NCBI GenBank assembly: GCA_046593875.1 | Contig: JBKJQQ010000060.1 | Coordinates: forward strand, 1-18,548 | DNA: 18,548 nucleotides | From: SCTD01 sp046593875 | GTDB lineage: Bacteria > Actinomycetota > Actinomycetes > Mycobacteriales > SCTD01 | Reading direction: 5' to 3' | Shown here: one piece after another, positions 7,947 through 14,623 of the stretch | How the letters are laid out: each line of letters starts with the position of its first letter | How positions within the stretch are numbered: position 1 is the stretch's first letter | Made by a program: the position numbers and the translations under genes | The notes under the pieces: generated by a model | What the model was told of the DNA's origin: nothing | Seen by the model: only the letters and a program-made list of their open reading frames with translations | Databases searched by the model: none

Positions 7947-9361
7947 GCATCGACGTGCGCGGCGGCGTCGGCGGTCTGGCGGTGCAGTACGACGAGCTGA
8001 GCCGCGCCTCCCGGCGCCTGGCGGACGACGGCGGCGACCTGCTGGGGCTGGCCGCCGACCGGCACCGCCTCCTGCTGGACGGCGACCTGCTGGCCAGCGC
8101 CGTGCTGTCCCCGGGGACCTTCGCGCGTGCCGAGAGCGCGCTCCTGGACGCCCTGGACGGCGGCGACGGGGTCGTGCGGGCCGCCGCGGCGCTCGAGCTG
8201 CGCGCCGGCCAGCTCCTGCTGGCCGTGGCCCGCTACCGCGCCAGCGACGTCCTCGACGCGCAGGGCGCGGTGGCGCGCAGGTGGCTGACGCTGGGCGGCG
8301 CCCCGGGCCTGGTCGGCGGCGGCCTGGCCCGGGTGGGCTTCGCGGCCCTGCGCGGCGAGGACCCCGCCGCCGAGCTGGAGGAGGTCCTGGCCGAGCACCC
8401 GGGCGTGATCGACGACAGCCTCCGCCTGCTCACCGACATCACGGCGCCGCTGAGCCGCGGCCTGCTCGGGCCGCTGCCGATGATGGCCGACCAGGCCTTC
8501 CGCGCCCGGACCGGAGCGGCCCTGCTCCCGCGGGACGTCGCCGAGGCGGCCGGCCTGCTCGCCCTGCGCTACGGCCCCGGCCGGCCGGTCACGCAGGCGC
8601 GCCCCGATCCGTCGGCCGCAGCGGTCCAGGTGCCGCGCGGGCTCGGCGACCTGCTGCAGCGCCTGCACCACCGCAACACCACGGCGCGCGTGGCCACCGG
8701 CACCCAGGGCGACATCGGCGTGACGCGCCTGGTCGGCACCGGCCCGGACGGCCGTCCCGCGGTGTCGTGGGTCGTCGACCTGCCCGGCACCAAGGACTGG
8801 CAGGTCGACCCGTCGGCCCGCCCGGCCCTCAACGACCTGGCCAGCAACCTCGAGCTCATGGCCGGCGACGGCAACGCCCGCGTGCACGCGCTCCGCCGGG
8901 CGCTGGACGACGCCGGCGCCACGCCCGGACAGCCCATCATGCTGGTGGGCCACAGCCAGGGCGGCATGGTCGCGATGCGCGCGGCGCAGGAGCTCGCCGG
9001 ACACCTGGACGTCACCCACGTCGTCACCGCTGGTTCGCCGGTCGGGGACATGCGTCCGCCCGCCGGCGTGCAGGTGCTGTCCCTGGAGGACCGGCGCGAC
9101 CTGGTGCCGCACATCGACAGCCGCGAGAACGCCGACGACGACGACCACGTGACGGTGGTCTTCGACCGCGCGGGCCACGGGATCGGCTTCCACCACGGCA
9201 TCGACACGTCCTACCTGCCGGCGGCCCGGGCCCTCGACCGGTCGGGCGACCCGTCGGTGCGCGCCTGGCTCGCCGGTGCCGGCGCCTTCCTCGCCGGGCA
9301 CGACGAGCAGGTCACCGCGACGACGACCGTCTACAACGTCCGCAACCACCCCGGGCCGTAG
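7943..9361 (+). CDS. Alpha/beta serine hydrolase with N-terminal ESX-like helical domain (candidate secreted effector)
   Basis: This 472-residue protein has two parts. Residues 1-110 form a helical hairpin-like region ending in Y98-R-A-S-D102, which fits the YxxxD/E export signal of type VII substrates. Residues about 250-450 form an alpha/beta hydrolase: nucleophile elbow GHSQGG with S338, an AGSPVG segment, acid candidates D383 and D387 in SLEDRRDLVPH, and His candidates H417/H418 in GFHHGID. The GHSQG elbow resembles lipases and the PE-PPE hydrolase domain of mycobacteria. The link region (110-250) is unassigned. No Sec signal peptide is seen. The ATG overlaps the EspG-like stop as ATGA. 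Hydrolase function is solid; substrate and secretion are inference. Confidence 0.75.
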   Translation: MSIDVRGGVGGLAVQYDELSRASRRLADDGGDLLGLAADRHRLLLDGDLLASAVLSPGTFARAESALLDALDGGDGVVRAAAALELRAGQLLLAVARYRASDVLDAQGAVARRWLTLGGAPGLVGGGLARVGFAALRGEDPAAELEEVLAEHPGVIDDSLRLLTDITAPLSRGLLGPLPMMADQAFRARTGAALLPRDVAEAAGLLALRYGPGRPVTQARPDPSAAAVQVPRGLGDLLQRLHHRNTTARVATGTQGDIGVTRLVGTGPDGRPAVSWVVDLPGTKDWQVDPSARPALNDLASNLELMAGDGNARVHALRRALDDAGATPGQPIMLVGHSQGGMVAMRAAQELAGHLDVTHVVTAGSPVGDMRPPAGVQVLSLEDRRDLVPHIDSRENADDDDHVTVVFDRAGHGIGFHHGIDTSYLPAARALDRSGDPSVRAWLAGAGAFLAGHDEQVTATTTVYNVRNHPGP

Positions 9362-9377
9362 GTCCCCCGCCGTCGGG

Positions 9378-9383
9378 CAGGAT
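9378..9383 (+). promoter_or_regulatory. Candidate -10 element for a leaderless transcript of the Pat-like gene
   Basis: CAGGAT is followed by 6 nt and the GTG at 9390, the same spacing as before 6805 and 13059. No Shine-Dalgarno precedes the GTG. Confidence 0.4.
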
Positions 9384-9389
9384 CGGCGC

Positions 9390-12023
9390 GTGACCCTCGG
9401 ACCGTCGCGCCCGCCGCGGCACTGGGAGGCCGACGTCGTGCTCACCGACGGCGGCACCGCGCACCTGCGGGCGATCTCCGCCGACGACGCCGAACGCCTG
9501 CAGTCCTTCCACGCCGGCCTGTCGAAGGAGACGGTCTACAACCGCTTCTTTGCCTACCGGCCCTCGCTGTCCGACGCCGACCTGGCGCGCTTCACCCAGG
9601 TCGACCACGACGACCGCGTAGCCCTGGTCGCCACCCTGCAGGGCGACGTCATCGGCGTGGTCCGCTACGACCGGCTGCCCGGCAGCGACGACGCCGAGGT
9701 CGCCTTCGTCATCGACGACGCGCACCAGGGGCGCGGGCTGGGCGCCGTCCTGCTCGAGCACCTGGCGGCCGCCGCCCGCGAGCGCGGCATCGACCGCTTC
9801 GTCGCCGACGTGCTGCCCACCAACCGGGCGATGCTGACGGTCTTCCGCAGCGCCGGCTACGAGGTGAGCCGCGAGCTCGCCGAGGGCTACGTCAGCCTGG
9901 ACTTCCCGATCCGGCCCACCGACACCTCCGTCGAGGTGATGCGGGCGCGCGAGCACCGCGCCGAGGCGCGCTCGGTGCAGCGCCTGCTGGCTCCCCGGTC
10001 GGTCGCCGTCATCGGCGCGTCCCGCGAGCCGGGTGCGCCGGGCCACGAGCTGCTGGACTCCCTGCTGCGCCACGGGTTCCAGGGTCCGGTCCACCCGGTG
10101 AACCCCGCTGCCAGCTCCGTCGGGGGTCTGACTGCGTACGCCGACGTCCGCGACGTGCCCGGTCCGGTCGACCTCGCCGTCATCGCGGTTCCCGCGGCCG
10201 AGGTCGCCGACGTCGTCCGGGCGTGCGCGGACAAAGGGGTGCGCGGACTGGTCGTCGTGTCCGGCGGCTTCGCCGACGCGGGGGAGGAGGGCCACGCCCG
10301 GCTCCAGGAGGTCGTCCGGCTCGCCCGCGCCGGCGGCATGCGTCTGATCGGCCCGAACGCCATGGGCGTCGTCAACACCAATCCCGAGGTACGGCTGCAC
10401 GCGACCTTCGCGGGGCAGGCCCCGCCCACCGGCACCGTCGGGGTGCTGTCGCAGTCCGGCGCGCTGGCCGGCACGTTCCTCGCCCAGGCCGACCGGCGGG
10501 CGCTCGGCCTGTCGGCGTTCGTGTCGATCGGCGACCGCGCGGACGTCTCCGGCAACGACCTGCTCCAGCACTGGCAGGCCGACCCGCACACCGAGGTCGT
10601 GCTGCTGCACCTGCAGGGCTTCGGCAACCCGCGCAAGTTCGCCCGGATCGCCCGGCGCCTGGGTCGCACGAAGCCCGTCGTCGCCCTCAAGAGCGGGCAC
10701 GGGGCCGGGGACGTCGCCGTGGACGCGCTGTTCGCCTCCGCCGGCGTCGTCCGGGTGCACTCGCTCGGACAGCTGTTCACGACGGCGCAGCTGCTCGCGC
10801 TGCAGCCCCTACCGGCGGGACGCCGGGTCGGCATCGTCGGCAACTCCTCGGCGCTCGTGGCGATGGCCACAGACGCCTGCCGCGAGACCGGCCTGGAGGT
10901 GCCTGCGCCGGTGGACCTCGGCCCCTTCGCGGGGCCGGGGGAGCTGCGCGACGCCCTGCAGGGCCTGCTCGCCGGCGACACGGTCGACGCGGTGCTCGCC
11001 GTGGTCGTCCCACCGCCGCACGGTCGCGACCGCGAGCAGGTCGCCAACGCGCTCGGTGACGTCCTGCGCGAGGCGGGCAGCGGACCCGTGCCGGTGCTCG
11101 CCAGCTTCCTCGGCCACGAGGGGGTACCCCCGGCGCTGGCCGTCCCCGGCCCTCAGGGGGCGCCCGGCCGCGGTTCGGTCCCGTCGTACGCCTCGCCGGA
11201 GTCCGCAGCCCTCGCGCTGTCGCGCGTGGTCCGCTACGCCGCGTGGCGCCGCCGGGACGAGGGCGTCGTCCCGGAGCTGGACCGGGTGGACGTGCCCGCC
11301 GCGCGCGCCGCGCTGGCCGGGGTCCAGTCCGACGGGCAGTGGCTCTCGCAGGCGCAGGCCCGGCACCTGCTCGCGCACGTCGGCATCGACCTGTGGCCCT
11401 CGGCCCTCGTGCACGACGCGGACGCCGCCGTGTCCGCCGCCGAGCAGCTCGGCTGGCCGGTCGCGCTGAAGGCGGCGGACGAGCGGTGGCGCAACCGGCT
11501 GGACGTCGGCGCCGTGCGCCTCGGGCTGCCCGACGCCGACGCGCTCCGGCTGGCCTGGCGCGACGTGCAGGCCGCCGCCGGGGAGGGCCCGGCGTACGTC
11601 CAGCCGATGGCCGCGCCCGGTGTCAGCACCGTGGTCCGCCTCGTGCAGGACCCCTCGGCCGGGCCGCTGCTCTCGCTGCGCCTCGGCGGCGTCGCGGTCG
11701 ACCTGCTCGTCGACCCGGTCACGCGCACGCTGCCGCTCACCGACCTCGACGCCCGCGAGCTGGTGCGGGCGATCCGCGGCTACGCCCTGCTCACCGGGGC
11801 GGCCTCCGGGGCGCCGGCGGACGTGCCGGCGCTCGAGGAGCTGCTGCACCGGGTGGCCGTGCTCGGCGAGGAGCTGCCCGAGGTCGCGGAGGTGGTGCTG
11901 GACCCGGTCCTCGTGCAACGCCAGGGGGCGGTCGCGCTGCACGCGGGCGTACGGCTGCTCCCGCCCGGCGGTGACCCGGAGCAGGGACCGCGCCGCCTCG
12001 GCAGCTCCTACGCCATCCTCTAG
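9390..12023 (+). CDS. GNAT / NDP-forming acyl-CoA synthetase-like fusion (Pat-type protein lysine acetyltransferase)
   Basis: This 877-residue protein has an N-terminal GNAT domain (about 10-180, acetyl-CoA loop QGRGLG 113-118, E103 a possible base). A CoA-binding domain follows (about 197-330, SVAVIGAS 204-211), then succinyl-CoA-ligase-like domains (about 346-620) and a C-terminal ATP-grasp-like domain (about 650-877). This layout matches Pat enzymes of Streptomyces type, with GNAT first, which acetylate and inactivate acetyl-CoA synthetase. The loop that carries the phosphohistidine in active ADP-forming synthetases (SHTG motif) is missing after ALKSGHGAGD (432-441), and the ATP-grasp lysine region reads ERWRNRLDVG instead of the usual HKSDVG. 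A regulatory acetyltransferase is therefore more likely than an acyl-CoA synthetase. The GTG 9390 start gives the family N-terminus; upstream in-frame sequence overlaps the hydrolase gene. Confidence 0.87.
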   Translation: MTLGPSRPPRHWEADVVLTDGGTAHLRAISADDAERLQSFHAGLSKETVYNRFFAYRPSLSDADLARFTQVDHDDRVALVATLQGDVIGVVRYDRLPGSDDAEVAFVIDDAHQGRGLGAVLLEHLAAAARERGIDRFVADVLPTNRAMLTVFRSAGYEVSRELAEGYVSLDFPIRPTDTSVEVMRAREHRAEARSVQRLLAPRSVAVIGASREPGAPGHELLDSLLRHGFQGPVHPVNPAASSVGGLTAYADVRDVPGPVDLAVIAVPAAEVADVVRACADKGVRGLVVVSGGFADAGEEGHARLQEVVRLARAGGMRLIGPNAMGVVNTNPEVRLHATFAGQAPPTGTVGVLSQSGALAGTFLAQADRRALGLSAFVSIGDRADVSGNDLLQHWQADPHTEVVLLHLQGFGNPRKFARIARRLGRTKPVVALKSGHGAGDVAVDALFASAGVVRVHSLGQLFTTAQLLALQPLPAGRRVGIVGNSSALVAMATDACRETGLEVPAPVDLGPFAGPGELRDALQGLLAGDTVDAVLAVVVPPPHGRDREQVANALGDVLREAGSGPVPVLASFLGHEGVPPALAVPGPQGAPGRGSVPSYASPESAALALSRVVRYAAWRRRDEGVVPELDRVDVPAARAALAGVQSDGQWLSQAQARHLLAHVGIDLWPSALVHDADAAVSAAEQLGWPVALKAADERWRNRLDVGAVRLGLPDADALRLAWRDVQAAAGEGPAYVQPMAAPGVSTVVRLVQDPSAGPLLSLRLGGVAVDLLVDPVTRTLPLTDLDARELVRAIRGYALLTGAASGAPADVPALEELLHRVAVLGEELPEVAEVVLDPVLVQRQGAVALHAGVRLLPPGGDPEQGPRRLGSSYAIL

Positions 12024-12025
12024 CC

Positions 12026-12886
12026 GTGACGACCCCCGCGCAGCCCGGCTGGTACCCCGACCCGACCGGCGAGCCGCAGGCCCGCTACTGGGACGGCGTC
12101 CAGTGGACCTCCTCGACGCAGTTCGGCGGCGCGCCGCTCCGCACCGGCCTGAACGCCGGGGCGAAGGCCGCGATCGCCGTGACGGTGGTGCTGTCGGTCG
12201 TCGTGCTCGTCGCCGGCGCGCTGGGCCTGCGTGCGCTGTCGTCCGGGGACAGCGACGAGCTCGTCGCCGAGGCGACGACCAGCGACAGGTTCGCCGACGC
12301 ACCCCCGGAACCCGTGACCGGCGCGCCGGCCGGCCCGTGCACCTTCGAGGAGGACGGCGCCCCCGCCCGGCCGGTCTCGCCCCCCACCGAGGCCGACGTC
12401 GTGACGAGCGGGACGTACGACGTCGTCCTGACGACCAGTGCGGGCGAGGTCGGCTTCCAGGTCGACGCGGCGCGCACGCCCTGCGCCCTGGGCAGCCTGC
12501 GGTCGCTCGCCCGCCAGGGGTACTTCGAGGGCAGCCCCTGCCACCGGCTCACGACCGGCGGGCTGGCGGTGCTGCAGTGCGGCGACCCCACCGGCACCGG
12601 CAGCGGCGGACCCGGCTACGGCTACGCCGACGAAGCCCTCGAGGGCGCGACGTACCCCCGCGGCACCGTCGCGCTGGCCAACAGCGGCCCGGACACCAAC
12701 GGCAGCCAGTTCTTCCTGGTGTACGAGGACGCGCAGCTGCCGCCGGCCTACACGCCGCTCGGCCGCATCACCTCGGGCCTGGAGGTCCTCCAGCGCCTCG
12801 CGGCGGCCGGTGTGGCCGGCGGCGGGTCCGACGGGCCGCCGGCGACCCCGGTGCAGCTGACCCGGGTGACCGTGCAGGCACGGTGA
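12026..12886 (+). CDS. Membrane-anchored cyclophilin-type peptidyl-prolyl isomerase with DUF2510 head
   Basis: In order, this 286-residue protein has a DUF2510 motif (PGWYPDP 7-13, RYWDGVQWT 20-28), one membrane helix (about 47-68), a linker, and a cyclophilin domain (about 128-286) with CHRL, QCGDPTGTGSGGPGYG and NGSQFFLVY. Catalytic R174 and Q184 and the aromatic F230 are kept. Four cysteines (105, 153, 172, 185) fall in the outer part, as in the M. tuberculosis PpiB (Rv2582) type, and may form disulfides. The helix would place the isomerase outside the membrane with DUF2510 in the cytoplasm. The GTG start lies 2 bp after the Pat-like stop, so the two are probably co-translated. A role in folding exported proteins is inferred. 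Confidence 0.9.
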   Translation: MTTPAQPGWYPDPTGEPQARYWDGVQWTSSTQFGGAPLRTGLNAGAKAAIAVTVVLSVVVLVAGALGLRALSSGDSDELVAEATTSDRFADAPPEPVTGAPAGPCTFEEDGAPARPVSPPTEADVVTSGTYDVVLTTSAGEVGFQVDAARTPCALGSLRSLARQGYFEGSPCHRLTTGGLAVLQCGDPTGTGSGGPGYGYADEALEGATYPRGTVALANSGPDTNGSQFFLVYEDAQLPPAYTPLGRITSGLEVLQRLAAAGVAGGGSDGPPATPVQLTRVTVQAR

Positions 12887-12905
12887 CCCGGCTGATCGAG
12901 AGGTG

Positions 12906-12988
12906 TGCGCGAGGGGGGAGTTGAACCCCCACGTCCTTTCGGACACAGCGACCTCAACGCTGCGCGTCTGCCATTCCGCCACTCGCGC
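12906..12988 (-). tRNA. tRNA-Leu (anticodon GAG)
   Basis: Read on the minus strand from 12988, the acceptor arms are GCGCGAG and CTCGCGC with discriminator A at 12906. The D arm contains GCGGAATGGCAGACGCG. The anticodon stem CAGCG/CGCTG encloses loop TTGAGGT, giving anticodon GAG (reads CUC and CUU). A long variable arm (TGTCCGAAAGGACGT) marks class II Leu, and the T arm is GGGGG-TTCAACT-CCCCC. CCA is not encoded. It is convergent with the cyclophilin gene and divergent from the M20 gene. Confidence 0.96.
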
Positions 12989-13022
12989 GAGTGCACCCGG
13001 CGCGTGAGCACCGGACGCTGAG

Positions 13023-13028
13023 ACTGTA
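13023..13028 (-). promoter_or_regulatory. Candidate -10 element for the tRNA-Leu gene
   Basis: On the minus strand this hexamer reads TACAGT (fits TANNNT), 34 nt before the mature tRNA 5' end. No convincing -35 is seen at the expected distance. It sits inside the 70-bp divergent spacer shared with the M20 gene. Confidence 0.35.
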
Positions 13029-13046
13029 GCGGGCGCGAGCGCGGGC

Positions 13047-13052
13047 TAGGTT
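13047..13052 (+). promoter_or_regulatory. Candidate -10 element for a leaderless M20 peptidase transcript
   Basis: TAGGTT is followed by 6 nt and the ATG at 13059. It fits the actinobacterial leaderless pattern TANNNT-N6-ATG better than any other site in the window. No Shine-Dalgarno is present. Confidence 0.55.
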
Positions 13053-13058
13053 GCCGTC

Positions 13059-14366
13059 ATGAGCCCTGTCGACCCCCAGGACGAGGCCGTCGAGCTGTGC
13101 CGTGACCTCATCCGGTGCGCCAGCGTCAACGACGGGACCGGGCGGGGCAAGGGCGAGCGCGAGGCGGCCGAGTACGTCGCCGGCAAGCTCGCCGAGGTCG
13201 GCCTGGAGCCGCAGATCTTCGAGCCGGCGCCGTACCGCACCAGCGTCGTCGCCCGCATCGAGGGCGAGGACCCGAGCCGGGATGCGCTGCTCATCCACGC
13301 CCACCTGGACGTGGTGCCGGCCGAGCCCAAGGAGTGGACCTACGACCCGTTCGCGGGCGAGATCGCCGACGGGGCGATCTGGGGACGCGGCGCCGTCGAC
13401 ATGCTCGACATGGACGCGATGACGCTGGCCGTGGTCCGGGACCGGATGCGCACCGGGCGCAAACCCCCGCGCGACGTGGTGCTGGCCTTCGTCGCCGACG
13501 AGGAGGCCGGCGGGGTCTTCGGCGCGCAGTGGCTGGTGCAGAACGAGCCGCAGCTGTTCGAGGGCTGCACCGAGGCGATCAGCGAGGTCGGCGGCTTCTC
13601 GCTGTCGGTCAACGACGACCTGCGCCTCTACATGATCGAGACGGCCCAGAAGGGCATCGCCTGGATGAAGCTGACCGCGACCGGGACCGCCGGTCACGGG
13701 TCGATGATCAACACAGACAACGCCGTCACGCAGCTCTGCGAGGCGGTCGCCCGGCTCGGAGCGCACGAGTTCCCCCTGCACGTCACCAAGACCGTGCGGG
13801 CGTTCCTGAACGAGGTCAGCGACGCCTTCGGCATCGAGCTCGACGCCGACGACATGGCCGGCACCGTCGCCAAGCTCGGACCGCTCGCCCGCATCGTCGG
13901 CGCGACGCTGCGCAGCACCGCCAACCCGACGATGCTCGACGCCGGCTACAAGCACAACGTCATCCCCGGCCGCGCCTCGGCGATGGTCGACGGGCGCTTC
14001 CTGCCGGGCTTCGAGGACGCCTGGGAGCGCGAGCTCGACGAGGTGCTCGGCCCCGACATCGTCCGCGAGTACGTCCACTACGACATCGCCCTGGAGACCG
14101 AGTTCGAGGGGGCGCTGGTCGACGCGATGGCCGGCGCGCTGAAGGCCGAGGACCCGGGGGCGCGCGCCGTGCCGTACATGCTCTCGGGCGGGACCGACGC
14201 CAAGAGCTTCAGCCGGCTGGGGATGCGGTGCTTCGGCTTCTCGCCGCTGCGGCTGCCGGCCGACCTGGACTTCTCCGGGATGTTCCACGGCGTCGACGAG
14301 CGCGTCCCGCTGGACAGCCTGAAGTTCGGCGTCCGGGTGCTCGACAAGTTCCTGGACGCCTGTTGA
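13059..14366 (+). CDS. M20-family zinc metallopeptidase / amidohydrolase
   Basis: This 435-residue cytoplasmic enzyme carries the M20 metal and catalytic set: H82-x-D84 in HAHLDVVP, bridging D114 in GRGAVDMLD, catalytic E148 and ligand E149 in ADEEAGG, E176 in SEVGG, and H410 in FHGVDERVP. A central dimerisation (lid) domain lies at about 200-310, with GHGSM. GGTDAKSF near the C-terminus is typical of the M20 subset seen widely in actinobacteria, alongside succinyl-diaminopimelate desuccinylase, ArgE and dipeptidases. The precise substrate is not readable. The ATG at 13059 follows a likely -10 box by 6 nt, suggesting a leaderless mRNA. It is followed by a decayed Uma2 gene. Confidence 0.92.
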   Translation: MSPVDPQDEAVELCRDLIRCASVNDGTGRGKGEREAAEYVAGKLAEVGLEPQIFEPAPYRTSVVARIEGEDPSRDALLIHAHLDVVPAEPKEWTYDPFAGEIADGAIWGRGAVDMLDMDAMTLAVVRDRMRTGRKPPRDVVLAFVADEEAGGVFGAQWLVQNEPQLFEGCTEAISEVGGFSLSVNDDLRLYMIETAQKGIAWMKLTATGTAGHGSMINTDNAVTQLCEAVARLGAHEFPLHVTKTVRAFLNEVSDAFGIELDADDMAGTVAKLGPLARIVGATLRSTANPTMLDAGYKHNVIPGRASAMVDGRFLPGFEDAWERELDEVLGPDIVREYVHYDIALETEFEGALVDAMAGALKAEDPGARAVPYMLSGGTDAKSFSRLGMRCFGFSPLRLPADLDFSGMFHGVDERVPLDSLKFGVRVLDKFLDAC

Positions 14367-14405
14367 CAACCCGCAGACGCTGGATCCGAGCGGAAGGATC
14401 TCGTC

Positions 14406-14623
14406 ATGAGGACGGTCGTGCTGGGGGCGCGTCCCCCTGAGCTGGAGGCGCTGATCGAGAAGCGCCCCCGGCTGGGCCTCGACCATGACGTAAGGTGCTG
14501 TCGCCTGACGACGAGACGTTCGCGACGTTCGCCTTCTACGCCGCGCACGGCGTGGACGCGCTGCTGGACGTTCCCATGAGCCCGCTCGAGGCCCAGTTGG
14601 ACTGGCCCCGCGAGGCCACCTAG
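14406..14623 (+). pseudogene. Remnant of a Uma2-family (PD-(D/E)XK) endonuclease gene
   Basis: The region opens with a good ribosome site (GGAAGGA 14392-14398) and ATG 14406. It encodes MRTVVLGARPPELEALIEKR and then RLGLDHD, the normal Uma2 N-terminus. At about 14489-14495 the reading shifts by two bases. The other frame then gives VLSPDDETFATFAFYAAHGV, close to the conserved late Uma2 segment, and then jumps directly to the usual last residues LEAQLDWP before TAG 14621-14623. So the catalytic core (about 90 residues) and a second block of about 30 residues are missing. Uma2 proteins are putative restriction-like nucleases spread in multiple copies in actinobacteria and cyanobacteria. The remnant cannot be active. 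Family recognition is from conserved sequence patterns. Confidence 0.78.

Noticed and set aside
5746..7950. Long minus-strand open frame across the VWA, WXG-like and EspG-like genes
   Set aside because: It spans several good plus-strand genes, is low-complexity Arg/Pro/Gly and shows no motif.
9276..9389. Upstream extension of the Pat-like gene
   Set aside because: It would overlap the end of the hydrolase gene and adds low-complexity residues not found in the family.
7280..9457. Long minus-strand open frame over the hydrolase
   Set aside because: It lies opposite a gene with clear catalytic motifs and has no recognisable domain or ribosome site.
14363..14368. Perfect TTGACA at the M20 stop codon as a -35 box for the Uma2 remnant
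   Set aside because: No acceptable -10 is found at 16-19 bp downstream, so it is probably chance.
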